DNA of 64,000 nt from Paenibacillus barcinonensis (GTDB taxonomy: Bacteria; Bacillota; Bacilli; Paenibacillales; Paenibacillaceae): contig NZ_QJSW01000013.1 in NCBI RefSeq assembly GCF_003217495.1, forward strand, positions 62,001 to 126,000, read 5' to 3'. The notes beneath the pieces are model-generated. The model searched no databases and was not told the DNA's origin. It saw nothing but the letters and a program-made list of their open reading frames with translations. Every line of letters begins with the position of its first letter. Position 1 is the first letter of the stretch. The position numbers were made by a program, and so were the translations under genes. Below, piece after piece: positions 8,955 to 17,061 of this stretch.

Positions 8955-8981
8955 TTAGCACTCCAGTTCGACGAGTGCTAA
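8955..8981 (-). promoter_or_regulatory. CIRCE operator of the hrcA operon
   Basis: A perfect TTAGCACTC-N9-GAGTGCTAA inverted repeat, the HrcA binding site. It lies between the predicted promoter and the hrcA start, consistent with repression of the whole heat-shock operon. No second CIRCE was found before grpE, dnaK or dnaJ. Confidence 0.97.
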
Positions 8982-8992
8982 TCGGTAATACA

Positions 8993-9022
8993 AAAATACC
9001 AAACTGACATGATCATTGTCAA
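8993..9022 (-). promoter_or_regulatory. SigA-type promoter of hrcA-grpE-dnaK-dnaJ
   Basis: Minus strand: TTGACA (9017-9022), 18-base spacer, TATTTT (8993-8998). The CIRCE element begins 11 bases downstream and would cover the transcription start. Confidence 0.7.
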
Positions 9023-9090
9023 GTGAGTTTACTGAATGTGGGCGCCTATTTCTAGTATAGGCCAATAACATGCGCTTATAACGCATATTA

Positions 9091-10440
9091 TTAGCCTGGA
9101 TACTGTATCTCTTTCTCCGCCGGATAATGTCTGAGGCTAAAGCGTGCCCCGCCCAAGGGCGAATCGCTATATACCAGCTCTGCATGTAATCGCGCCGCCA
9201 ACTGTTTACTGATGGCAAGACCAAGCCCGGTCACACCATTGTTCCCGGTATAGAAACGGCGAAAAATATGCTGACGATCATGCTCATTCAGCCCTGGGCC
9301 GTCATCATCAATATGAAAAACCCAGTCCGCATCATCAGACGAAGACAGTTCCAATGTCAAGCTGACTTGAGTTTGAGAATGACGCACTGCATTTTGCAGC
9401 AAATTCAACAGCACCTGAAACAGCTGCTCCCCCGCTGTCTCCACCATGAATGAATCAGCCACTGCAGACAACTGAACTCCACGCTGTAGCGCGGTTGGCA
9501 TTAAGAGATATACCGCCTCCTCCGCCATGCTCTTCAAATCAATGACAGCCGTAGGCCATTCCTCATCTACTGTTTCCAATCTTGAGAGCTGAATCAGTTT
9601 TCCCACCATATCAATAAGTCGCTGGGACTGGGCAGCAATAATCTCAAGTCCCTGATCGTTGGAGACGACCTGATCCTGAATCGCATAGACATAACCTTGA
9701 ATGGACATGAGTGGAGTTTTCAATTCATGAGATACATTTTGCAAAAACTCCAGCTGGTGACGATGGTGATCATCAAGTCTGCTGCTCATCAATTGAAACG
9801 TATGAATCAGTTCCCCGATCTCCGTATGATCGGCCTGCAGAAACTGTTCCTTATCCGGCATGTTCGGTTCATATTTGCTAACAGCCTCCTTCAGCCGGTT
9901 TAACGGCTGTACCGTGCGCCAAACTGCAAATAATCCAATGAGCAGGATGACAACAAAGCTTGCAGCAATCGAAAGCAGCGTTGTGCGGAATAACGGAATA
10001 TACATCGCTCTGAGTGACGAGAGCGGAGAATACAAGATTACACGAAATTGTTTATGAGGAAGCTCCGCTTCGCTATACAGCACCTTTTTCCCATTCAAAA
10101 TCATGTAACCCTCGTGTGTTCCCGGAAACCCCTCCAGCTTCATGCCCACACGACCTGCACTGCTGGAAGCGACGATAGTATCATTCCCGTCGATCACAAA
10201 ATAGTCGGCATAAAATAGAATGTCCTTGATAAAGAAACGGAAGCTGTCGTTATCCAGATCCTCCAGATCATCTACCCGAATGACTTTGACAGCTTTCTTC
10301 GTTTGACCCTCCAACTGCTGTTTGACCTGATTAAGTAAAATATCATCAAAGAGGTGGATAAAAAATACGACCGTAAACGCCACGGTAACCAGCATACTTG
10401 CAAACAGGGCAAGCAGCATTTTGCTGCGTATGGTCTTCAT
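9091..10440 (-). CDS. Two-component sensor histidine kinase
   Basis: 449 residues. Membrane helix about 8-30, an extracytoplasmic sensor region about 31-150 (no recognisable ligand fold), second helix about 152-175, then a HAMP linker. The HisKA box NVSHELKTPLMSIQGY places the phospho-accepting His at 238. The ATPase domain has N-box LNLLQNAVRHSQ, G1 DDDGPGL and G2 GVTGLGLAISKQL. The start overlaps the response-regulator stop by four bases (ATGA), so the pair is co-translated. The signal is unknown. This pair and the next two genes separate hrcA from hemW, which are adjacent in B. subtilis. Confidence 0.93.
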   Translation of the reverse strand: MKTIRSKMLLALFASMLVTVAFTVVFFIHLFDDILLNQVKQQLEGQTKKAVKVIRVDDLEDLDNDSFRFFIKDILFYADYFVIDGNDTIVASSSAGRVGMKLEGFPGTHEGYMILNGKKVLYSEAELPHKQFRVILYSPLSSLRAMYIPLFRTTLLSIAASFVVILLIGLFAVWRTVQPLNRLKEAVSKYEPNMPDKEQFLQADHTEIGELIHTFQLMSSRLDDHHRHQLEFLQNVSHELKTPLMSIQGYVYAIQDQVVSNDQGLEIIAAQSQRLIDMVGKLIQLSRLETVDEEWPTAVIDLKSMAEEAVYLLMPTALQRGVQLSAVADSFMVETAGEQLFQVLLNLLQNAVRHSQTQVSLTLELSSSDDADWVFHIDDDGPGLNEHDRQHIFRRFYTGNNGVTGLGLAISKQLAARLHAELVYSDSPLGGARFSLRHYPAEKEIQYPG

Positions 10441-11168
10441 CGCACATGCACAGCCGCTTTATAGCCGAATCCCCACACCGTATCAATCGACAATGTCGCT
10501 TGTACCTGTAACAGCTTTTTACGAAGACGTTTCACCAGATCATCCACGACGCGTACTTCCCCATAAAAGTCATAATTCCATACCTGCTGAATCAGTTGCT
10601 CACGGCTGAAGGGACGATCCAGATGCTGCGAGAGAAATAACAGAAGTTCGTATTCTCTGCCTGTTAATCCAATTTCCTGTCCTCGAACGTCCACACGCCT
10701 GAATGCTTCAGATATCTGCACATTGCCTACGCTGAAATAAGCACCTTCCTTGGGTAAATCCTGCTCCGCTTCCCTTGCTTCATTCCCGGCCGCCGATAAG
10801 CGGCTACTGTTAATCAGACGAAGCATACTTTTTACTCTGGCAACCAGCTCACGCGGATTGAAGGGTTTACTCAGAAAATCGTTACAGCCCAGCTCCAAAC
10901 CATTCAGGCGGTCAATTTCTTCCCCTCTTGCGGACACCATAATAATCGGAATCTCGGTAAACGTTCGCAGTTCAGTCAGAAGTGTAAGCCCATCCACCCC
11001 CGGCATCATAATGTCAAGAATAAGGCAATCCGGCTTTTTCGAACGGACTTCGCCAATCAGCTCTCCGCCGTGCGGGAACGAATTCACTTCATATTGCTCT
11101 TTTTTCAAGTAACCCGTGATAAGCTGTAAAATAAATGGATCATCATCCACTACAAAAATACGCGGCAT
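10437..11168 (-). CDS. OmpR/PhoB-family response regulator
   Basis: 243 residues. The receiver domain has the acidic pocket VVDDDP, the phospho-acceptor Asp52 in LILDIMMPG, and the conserved Lys in FLSKPFNPREL. A linker near 118-138 leads to a winged-helix DNA-binding domain (LTGREYELLLFLSQH, and the recognition segment VRVVDDLVKRLRKKL). It should act as a DNA-binding regulator phosphorylated by the kinase encoded just downstream. Targets are unknown; the exported Lys/His-rich gene immediately upstream is the obvious candidate but no operator is visible. Confidence 0.93.
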   Translation of the reverse strand: MPRIFVVDDDPFILQLITGYLKKEQYEVNSFPHGGELIGEVRSKKPDCLILDIMMPGVDGLTLLTELRTFTEIPIIMVSARGEEIDRLNGLELGCNDFLSKPFNPRELVARVKSMLRLINSSRLSAAGNEAREAEQDLPKEGAYFSVGNVQISEAFRRVDVRGQEIGLTGREYELLLFLSQHLDRPFSREQLIQQVWNYDFYGEVRVVDDLVKRLRKKLLQVQATLSIDTVWGFGYKAAVHVR

Positions 11169-11312
11169 AGGTCTTCCACCTCAATCATGAATATGTCGTT
11201 TCTGATATGTTTTTTGTTCAATATCTCTCTACTAATGTAACAGAGTACACGGCAGCATTTCAAAACTTCTATGATAAGAGTAGATATATTGATGAAACTG
11301 CGCCATTCTATG

Positions 11313-11347
11313 AGAAAAGACGGAGATCCCCTAAGAGAACTCCGTCT
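11313..11347 (-). terminator. Terminator after the Lys/His-rich exported-protein gene
   Basis: AGACGGAG pairs perfectly with CTCCGTCT around a 14-base loop; the minus-strand side continues TTTTCTC. It lies about 85 bases past the stop of the 11431-12273 gene and upstream of the two-component operon. Confidence 0.6.
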
Positions 11348-11430
11348 GTTTGCCGCTGCCTTTCATATGTCACGGTAGTATTCATTTTCAGATGGGCATG
11401 TACAGCCACTACACATCAGAGTGCAGACAA

Positions 11431-12273
11431 TTATTTATGGGATGTGCTTGATTTCACTGTATCGTTTTTGTTTGTCACTGTAGTTTTTGCCGGTGCTTTC
11501 GTTGCAGACGCTGCAGCTTTGTGTGCTGTAGCAGATGCTGCTTTATGTGTTGTCGCAGCAGTAGCTTTATGCGCTGTAGTTTTAGCTGCTGGCGCTTTTG
11601 TTGCAGTTGTTTTCGCTACTGGTTTTTTAGCCGTTGTTGCTTTGACTGTCGATGCTTTTTTGGCTACCGCTTTGTGGGCTGCAATTTTGTGTGCAGCTTT
11701 TTTCGCTTTGTGCGCAGTTTGTTTTGCTTTATGTGCCGTAGCTTTAGCTGTAGCGGAAGCTTTGTGTGCAGCCTGTTTCGCTTTATGAGCTGTTTGTTTC
11801 GCTTGGTGTGTGCTTGCTTTTGTTTTATGTGTTACAGCGTTGGTTTTGTGAGCAACCTTTTTCGCTTTATGAGTTGTTTTTCCTTTATGAGCAGCTTTTT
11901 TCGCTTTATGTGCTGTCGCTTTTACTTTGTGATTCACTTTTTTAGTTGTTTTTGAAGCAGATTTCGTTGCTGTTGTTTTAGTCTCGGATTTTGTTGCCGT
12001 TTTAGCAGGCGTCTTGCTTGTTGATTTAGCTGTAGTTGTCGCCGCTGCTTTAGCTCCTGTCGTTTTCGATGATGCAGCAGAGGTTTTGGATGCCGGAGTT
12101 GTACTCGATTTCACCGGTGTCGTGGTGGTCGATTTCGCTGCTGATGTTACCTTTTTCGTCTCAGCCGGTTTTACGGAATTCACAACAGGTGTTGCTGCAA
12201 ATGCACTGCCTGCTCCACCAAGTACACTCAACGCTGTTACCATAGCTGCTACATTTTTTGTCCATTTTTTCAT
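11431..12273 (-). CDS. Exported Lys/Ala/His/Thr-rich repeat protein, histone H1-like
   Basis: 280 residues with a clear signal peptide (MKKWTK, hydrophobic core, AFA at 24-26). The mature protein is almost entirely Lys, Ala, Thr, Ser and His, with only three acidic residues and no Cys, so it is extremely basic. Residues about 115-200 are a periodic array of xHKAKxx units: His falls at 115, 122, 129, 135, 142, 149, 156, 163, 170, 181, 188, 195 and 200, mostly seven apart. The Lys/Ala repeats resemble bacterial histone H1-like proteins, but the signal peptide argues for the cell surface or outside. Possible roles are binding wall teichoic acid, extracellular DNA or metal; none is shown. Single gene with its own terminator. 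Confidence 0.85.
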   Translation of the reverse strand: MKKWTKNVAAMVTALSVLGGAGSAFAATPVVNSVKPAETKKVTSAAKSTTTTPVKSSTTPASKTSAASSKTTGAKAAATTTAKSTSKTPAKTATKSETKTTATKSASKTTKKVNHKVKATAHKAKKAAHKGKTTHKAKKVAHKTNAVTHKTKASTHQAKQTAHKAKQAAHKASATAKATAHKAKQTAHKAKKAAHKIAAHKAVAKKASTVKATTAKKPVAKTTATKAPAAKTTAHKATAATTHKAASATAHKAAASATKAPAKTTVTNKNDTVKSSTSHK

Positions 12274-12461
12274 AATCGGTCACCTCATTCTTAAGTTTGA
12301 GCCATCTGCATCCTCCTGCCCAGCACGGCTGAAGCTCCTGCTTCAATCGTTGTTCGTCTGAGAAGTTTTACTGCGGATCGCTTATGTAAGTTCATCTTAA
12401 CAAGAGGTTGTGTGAGAACAGTGGGATAAGTGTGTGAAAAGTGTATGAAAAATAAAAGGCC

Positions 12462-12511
12462 AAAAAAAAGACCACAATCCCATGGAAACCGGCAGGTTTC
12501 CTGGTCTTGTG
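12462..12511 (-). terminator. Strong terminator after the GNAT gene
   Basis: GGAAACC/GGTTTCC inner stem, extended by ACAAGACCA pairing with TGTGGTCTT, then eight T on the minus strand. It lies 26 bases past the stop of the gene at 12538. Confidence 0.88.
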
Positions 12512-12537
12512 ATCTCTCTATTTATAAGCATAACAGC

Positions 12538-13008
12538 CTAAGCTGACACATGCAGCTCCTTTAATACAGCAATTTCATCACAGCAGTTCTGCTTGCTGCA
12601 ATGAACGCAGTCTGTCCACACCTTTTCAGGAAAAATTTCTTTTTCCACAACAGCAAAGCCGTTTTTCAGAAAAAAGGAAACTTCATAGGTGAGGGCCATC
12701 ACCTTCGGAATCTGTTGTCGTTCCGCTTCTTCAACAAGCCGATCGAGCAAGCGTGAGCCAATCCCCAGCCCTTTGTACCCTTCCGAGATTCCGAGTGATC
12801 TGACCTCTACCAGATCACTGCCTAGACGGCACAACGAGCCGCAGCCCACCACTGCTCCATCCACTTCAGCGACGATAAAATGCTCCAGCTGTCGATGCAG
12901 TACTTCCCGTGAACGCGGAAGCATGATCCCACGCTCTGCATATCCTTTAATCATCTCAAACAGTGGTTCAACATCTTCCGGTACAGCCTTCCTGCATATA
13001 ACCGACAT
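12538..13008 (-). CDS. GNAT-family N-acetyltransferase, short ArgA-like type
   Basis: 156 residues forming one GNAT domain. The acetyl-CoA motif is VRSLGISEGYKGLGIGSRLL. The N-terminal GIMLPRSRE and the C-terminal KVWTDCVHCSKQNCCDEIA resemble stand-alone N-acetylglutamate-synthase-like acetyltransferases, which carry the same Trp-x-x-Cys-x-x-Cys tail. If so, it would acetylate glutamate for arginine synthesis, but no arg genes are nearby, so substrate is uncertain. ATG start with GAGGAG upstream. It is a single transcription unit ended by a strong terminator. Confidence 0.8.
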   Translation of the reverse strand: MSVICRKAVPEDVEPLFEMIKGYAERGIMLPRSREVLHRQLEHFIVAEVDGAVVGCGSLCRLGSDLVEVRSLGISEGYKGLGIGSRLLDRLVEEAERQQIPKVMALTYEVSFFLKNGFAVVEKEIFPEKVWTDCVHCSKQNCCDEIAVLKELHVSA

Positions 13009-13123
13009 CCAGCTCTCCTCCTATAACGACGCTTTCCGAGGAAAGCCAGCTTCGTAGTTGTTAATTGACACGCCCTGTAAAACAATATGAATAAATATAC
13101 AACAGAGCGTATAGAATTTCAAG

Positions 13124-14308
13124 CTACGAATTTAGCGATATCGAGCCGATAAACTCGGCAAAAACGTCATTACCGAACAAAATACCCTGTTCACTCAGTT
13201 TGAAGCCGTCTGCTGTCCGCTCAAGCAGGCCCGCATGCAACATTTTACCCAGCGGCTTCGCAAAGATGTGCTCCATCGACTCCCCGAATTGATCGTGGAA
13301 TCGGGATGCCGAAGCGCCTTCCAGCATACGTAATCCCACCATCAGGTAGTCCTCCATCGCTTCCGCACGTCCGATTTCGAAGTGATCCAATCGTGGCAAT
13401 CCTGCCCGTGATGCTTCAACATAAGGGTTAATGCCCTTGATATTCATATGGCGTTCACGGCCAACATACCCATGTGCACCCGCACCGAGTCCATAGTAAT
13501 CCTCGTTGCGCCAGTAGGTAATATTATGACGGCTTTCGAACCCCGGCTTAGCAAAGTTGCTGATCTCATATTGCTCATAGCCCGCTTCCTTCATACGCTT
13601 CATCAATAGAAGATACATCTGCAGTTCATCATCCTCATGCGGAAGAGGAAGTTGATTTTTTTGATAAAGGGTATGGAAAAGTGTATTCTCCTCTACCTTC
13701 AGGCTATAAATTGAATAATGCTTCAGATCCAGCTCAAGTGCCTTGTCAATGCTTTCGTTCAACATGTCTACCGTCTGGTTAGGTAACCCAAACATCAGAT
13801 CAATCGACAGGTTATCCAGTCCTGCCTTGCGTGCGTTCTCCAGACTGCGATAGACGTCATCCGTATTGTGAATGCGGCCAATGCCTGTCAGCAGCTCGTT
13901 CTGAAAAGCCTGCACGCCAAAGCTGACACGGTTCACGCCGCCCTCTTTCATGGCTGCCAGCTTCTCGGCATCCGTCGTTCCCGGGTTGGCCTCCATGGAA
14001 AATTCAATGTCCTCTGCCCAATTCGGAAAATAGGTTTTGACCGAGCGTAGAAAATACGCCATCTCATCCGGCTTCAATGCCGTTGGCGTACCGCCGCCCA
14101 CAAATATTGTTTTTATCTCACCAGGTGGATGTGCCTTGACGGTATGCTCCATCTCCCGTTCCAGTGCCTCCAAATATTGCATTACAGGCTGATCCTTCAG
14201 AACGTAAGAGTTAAAGTCACAGTAGAAGCATTTATTCGTACAAAATGGAATGTGAAGGTACACCGCTTGGGGCGCACCTGTTTTCTGGTTGTGTGCTGCG
14301 AGTGTCAC
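13124..14308 (-). CDS. hemW: HemW, radical-SAM heme chaperone (formerly HemN-like)
   Basis: 394 residues. The radical-SAM cluster motif is C23-x3-C27-x2-C30 in FCTNKCFYCDF, followed by GGGTPTAL and the HemN C-terminal domain. The CNKCFYCDF version, with no Cys immediately after the third ligand, is that of HemW, a heme-transfer protein, rather than true coproporphyrinogen dehydrogenase. The start codon is GTG at 14308 behind GAGGGGG. It follows lepA as in B. subtilis, but a terminator and a MITE-like element separate the two, so hemW probably has its own promoter. Confidence 0.92.
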   Translation of the reverse strand: MTLAAHNQKTGAPQAVYLHIPFCTNKCFYCDFNSYVLKDQPVMQYLEALEREMEHTVKAHPPGEIKTIFVGGGTPTALKPDEMAYFLRSVKTYFPNWAEDIEFSMEANPGTTDAEKLAAMKEGGVNRVSFGVQAFQNELLTGIGRIHNTDDVYRSLENARKAGLDNLSIDLMFGLPNQTVDMLNESIDKALELDLKHYSIYSLKVEENTLFHTLYQKNQLPLPHEDDELQMYLLLMKRMKEAGYEQYEISNFAKPGFESRHNITYWRNEDYYGLGAGAHGYVGRERHMNIKGINPYVEASRAGLPRLDHFEIGRAEAMEDYLMVGLRMLEGASASRFHDQFGESMEHIFAKPLGKMLHAGLLERTADGFKLSEQGILFGNDVFAEFIGSISLNS

Positions 14309-14328
14309 GGCAAGTCCCCCTCTATTTG

Positions 14329-14352
14329 AAAAAAGGAAGCCATTTGGCTTCC
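14329..14352 (-). terminator. Terminator upstream of hemW
   Basis: GGAAGCC-attt-GGCTTCC followed by TTTTTT on the minus strand. It would stop transcripts coming from lepA across the MITE-like element before they reach hemW. Confidence 0.8.
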
Positions 14353-14377
14353 CTTTCAGCTAAATTTTAGTCTATAT

Positions 14378-14557
14378 AAGATGAACCATAGAATTTACAC
14401 AATCCACTCCGATGACAGAATAACCTTCCAATCGCTGTTATCTCCAGATTTTTTTGATTCCCTTTACAAAGGGGAAAATCCGGTGATAAAGGCACCGCTT
14501 CGCTTTTCCAGTTTTTTTCTGTCCTCTCCGTTAATGTGTAAAAGAATAGTTTAACTT
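14378..14557. mobile_element. MITE-like element, copy 1
   Basis: About 180 bp, non-coding, with inverted ends AAGATGAACCATAGAATTTA at left and a near-complement at right (ending TAGTTTAACTT). The whole unit is repeated at 47868-48059 with high identity: the blocks ACTCCGATGACAGAA, CCTTCCAATCGCTGTTAT and TCTGTCCTCTCCGTT are shared. The centre can form a hairpin around the CCCTTTacaAAGGGG core. No transposase is encoded. Both ends lie next to TA/AT dinucleotides. It fills most of the lepA-hemW spacer. Confidence 0.75.
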
Positions 14558-14584
14558 ATCTTGCATACCTATAATTCAGTTTCG

Positions 14585-14673
14585 ATACGCACACCCTGTG
14601 TTGTACCCGAAATTAGATTATTAGAATGCATTTTTTAAATACACACAGTCTGTGTTGTACCTAAAAATGCATT
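14585..14673. repeat. Two direct 24-bp repeats and an inverted repeat next to the lepA stop
   Basis: ATACGCACACCCTGTGTTGT (from 14585) and ATACACACAGTCTGTGTTGT (from 14639) are direct repeats matching at 20 of 24 positions, 54 bp apart. The second copy sits in the loop of AATGCATTTTT (14625) pairing with AAAAATGCATT (to 14673). The hairpin begins two bases after the lepA stop and may act as its terminator, although the following tract is A/T-rich rather than a pure U-run. Confidence 0.5.
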
Positions 14674-14674
14674 A

Positions 14675-16489
14675 TTAATCATCAATTTTCAGCACCGCCA
14701 TAAATGCCTCTTGCGGCACCTCTACGTTACCAACCTGCTTCATCCGCTTCTTACCTTCCTTCTGCTTCTCCAGCAGCTTCCGTTTCCGCGAGATGTCACC
14801 GCCGTAACACTTGGCAAGTACGTTTTTACGCATCGCTTTAACCGTTTCACGAGCAACAACCTTGGTGCCCACGGATGCCTGAATCGGCACTTCAAACATT
14901 TGCCGCGGAATCAGCTCGCGCAGCTTTTCACAGATGATACGGCCACGATTGTATGCGCGGTCTCTGTGAACGATAAAGGACAAGGCATCCACCTGCTCGC
15001 TGTTAAGCAAAATATCCATTTTCACCAGATTGGACTGGCGATAACCGGACAGCTCGTAGTCGAAGGAGGCATAACCCTTGGTGCTTGATTTCAACTGGTC
15101 GAAGAAGTCATATACAATCTCGGACAACGGGATCTCATATGAAATCGTAACCCGTGTTGTGTCCATATATTCCATATTGATAAATTCGCCACGTTTATTC
15201 TGGCACAGCTCCATAATCGTTCCCACATAATCATTCGGTACGATAATTGATGCCTTCACATAAGGCTCTTCAACGTAATCAATCCGGCCTACCTCTGGAT
15301 AGTTGGATGGGTTATCAATCTGAATCTGCTCGCCGTTAGTTAGCGTTACGTGGTAAATTACGCTTGGAGCCGTTGTGATAAGCGGAATGTTAAACTCACG
15401 CTCAATCCGCTCCTGAATAACGTCCATATGCAACAGTCCAAGGAATCCGCAACGGAATCCAAAGCCTAGTGCGCTGGATGTCTCAGGCTCAAAGCTGAGC
15501 GATGCATCGTTCAGCTGCAGCTTTTCCAATGCTTCGCGCAGATCCACATAGTCCGATGTTTCAATCGGATACAGACCACAGTATACCATTGGATTAATTT
15601 TACGATATCCAGGCAGTGGTTCAAGGGTTGGATTTTTCGCGTCAGTAACCGTATCCCCGACTTGTGTATCGCCGACGTGACGGATACCCGCAACGATGAA
15701 TCCTACGTCACCCACGTTCAGCTCGTCCACAATCGTCATACGTGGCTTGAACGCACCAACCTCAATGACCTCAAACGTTTTGTTTGTCGCCATCATTTTA
15801 ATTTTGGAGCCTGCTTTAATTTTGCCATCAATAACACGTACGTACACGATAACCCCTTTGTAAGGGTCGTAGTGCGAGTCAAAGATCAGTGCTTTTAACG
15901 GCTGGTCCGGGTCACCTACTGGTGCGGGTACACTTTGTACCACCTGCTCCAGAATTTCTTTGATACCGATACCCGCCTTGGCAGATGCGAGCACAGCGTT
16001 GCTTGTATCCAGACCGATAACATCCTCAACTTCCTGCTTCACCCGCTCCGGGTCAGCACTTGGCAAGTCAATTTTGTTGATGACCGGCAGAATCTCCAGA
16101 TTGTTATCCAGTGCAAGATATACGTTAGCCAGCGTCTGGGCTTCAATGCCTTGTGCCGCATCCACAACGAGCAGTGCTCCTTCACAAGCGGCAAGACTGC
16201 GTGATACCTCGTACGTAAAGTCTACGTGTCCTGGTGTGTCAATGAGATTCAGCAGGTATTCCTCACCGTCGTCCGCCTTGTAATTCAAAGCAACTGCCTG
16301 CAGCTTGATTGTAATTCCACGTTCACGCTCCAGATCCATCTGATCCAGCACTTGCTCCTGCATTTCGCGTGAAGTCAGCGCACCTGTGTACTCCAAGATC
16401 CGGTCCGCAAGTGTTGATTTACCGTGATCTATATGTGCAATAATTGAAAAGTTACGAATTTTACGTTGTCTTTCCCGAATGTCAGTCAT
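14675..16489 (-). CDS. lepA: LepA, elongation factor 4
   Basis: 604 residues. Translational GTPase with G1 AHIDHGKSTLADR, G2 region RGITIKLQAV, G3 DTPGHVDF and G4 NKIDLP, then EF-G-like domains II, III and V and the LepA-specific C-terminal domain (GGDISRKRKLLEKQKEGKKR). It acts on stalled or mispositioned ribosomes. ATG start at 16489. Flanked by yqxA and hemW in the conserved order. Confidence 0.98.
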   Translation of the reverse strand: MTDIRERQRKIRNFSIIAHIDHGKSTLADRILEYTGALTSREMQEQVLDQMDLERERGITIKLQAVALNYKADDGEEYLLNLIDTPGHVDFTYEVSRSLAACEGALLVVDAAQGIEAQTLANVYLALDNNLEILPVINKIDLPSADPERVKQEVEDVIGLDTSNAVLASAKAGIGIKEILEQVVQSVPAPVGDPDQPLKALIFDSHYDPYKGVIVYVRVIDGKIKAGSKIKMMATNKTFEVIEVGAFKPRMTIVDELNVGDVGFIVAGIRHVGDTQVGDTVTDAKNPTLEPLPGYRKINPMVYCGLYPIETSDYVDLREALEKLQLNDASLSFEPETSSALGFGFRCGFLGLLHMDVIQERIEREFNIPLITTAPSVIYHVTLTNGEQIQIDNPSNYPEVGRIDYVEEPYVKASIIVPNDYVGTIMELCQNKRGEFINMEYMDTTRVTISYEIPLSEIVYDFFDQLKSSTKGYASFDYELSGYRQSNLVKMDILLNSEQVDALSFIVHRDRAYNRGRIICEKLRELIPRQMFEVPIQASVGTKVVARETVKAMRKNVLAKCYGGDISRKRKLLEKQKEGKKRMKQVGNVEVPQEAFMAVLKIDD

Positions 16490-16667
16490 TCCTTACCCCC
16501 AGAAACAGCCTAGTGTCAATCACTTCATTATAACAGTTGCTGCAAGGTGCATCAATCCCATGATGTTCAACTTCATAACAAAGCACACTGGATCAACGTC
16601 CTGAAAGTTTAGTTTACCGTTATTCCATCAGCTTCTATTCATCCTTTCCCTCCACTTCTATTCACTT

Positions 16668-17006
16668 TTATTCATCTACTCCACCAAAAAGAGAGACGAC
16701 CCACTTGATGCCACTGTTCGAAAGGTTTTGCAGCAGACCTGCCGTTTTGTCTGCAAGCACATCGACAGGAGCTTTATGTTGATCTGCCCCAAGCACCTGA
16801 CTTGGGGTCTGGACAGGAACAAAGGGCTGCTTCTTCACCTCTGACGGGGCGGGTTCAGCCGGAGCAGGCTCTGAAGTAGCCATTGCCGGAACGCTTTCCG
16901 CAGGTTTGTGCTGCTGAAAGCCATTACCCGCCAGTTGCATGCCGAGCAGTACACCAAGCAGCATAAGCACACCAACAGATAACATCCTTTTACCGAATCT
17001 GGACAT
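16668..17006 (-). CDS. yqxA: YqxA-like small membrane protein (DUF3679)
   Basis: 112 residues, the length of B. subtilis YqxA. One N-terminal membrane helix (about 8-28), a Pro/Ala/Glu-rich linker, then a short C-terminal amphipathic region ending KWVVSLFGGVDE. It lies between spoIIP and lepA, exactly the position of yqxA; that synteny plus length and topology is the main evidence. Function is not established. Confidence 0.65.
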   Translation of the reverse strand: MSRFGKRMLSVGVLMLLGVLLGMQLAGNGFQQHKPAESVPAMATSEPAPAEPAPSEVKKQPFVPVQTPSQVLGADQHKAPVDVLADKTAGLLQNLSNSGIKWVVSLFGGVDE

Positions 17007-17061
17007 CTTGTCTTCCTCCCTCTTTTATAGGATCAATAGAATGAATTGTGAGCGGAAAGTT

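Noticed and set aside
11207..11788. Ala/Cys-rich plus-strand frame
   Set aside because: Its repetitive Ala-Leu-Cys composition is the complement of the Lys/His repeat gene.
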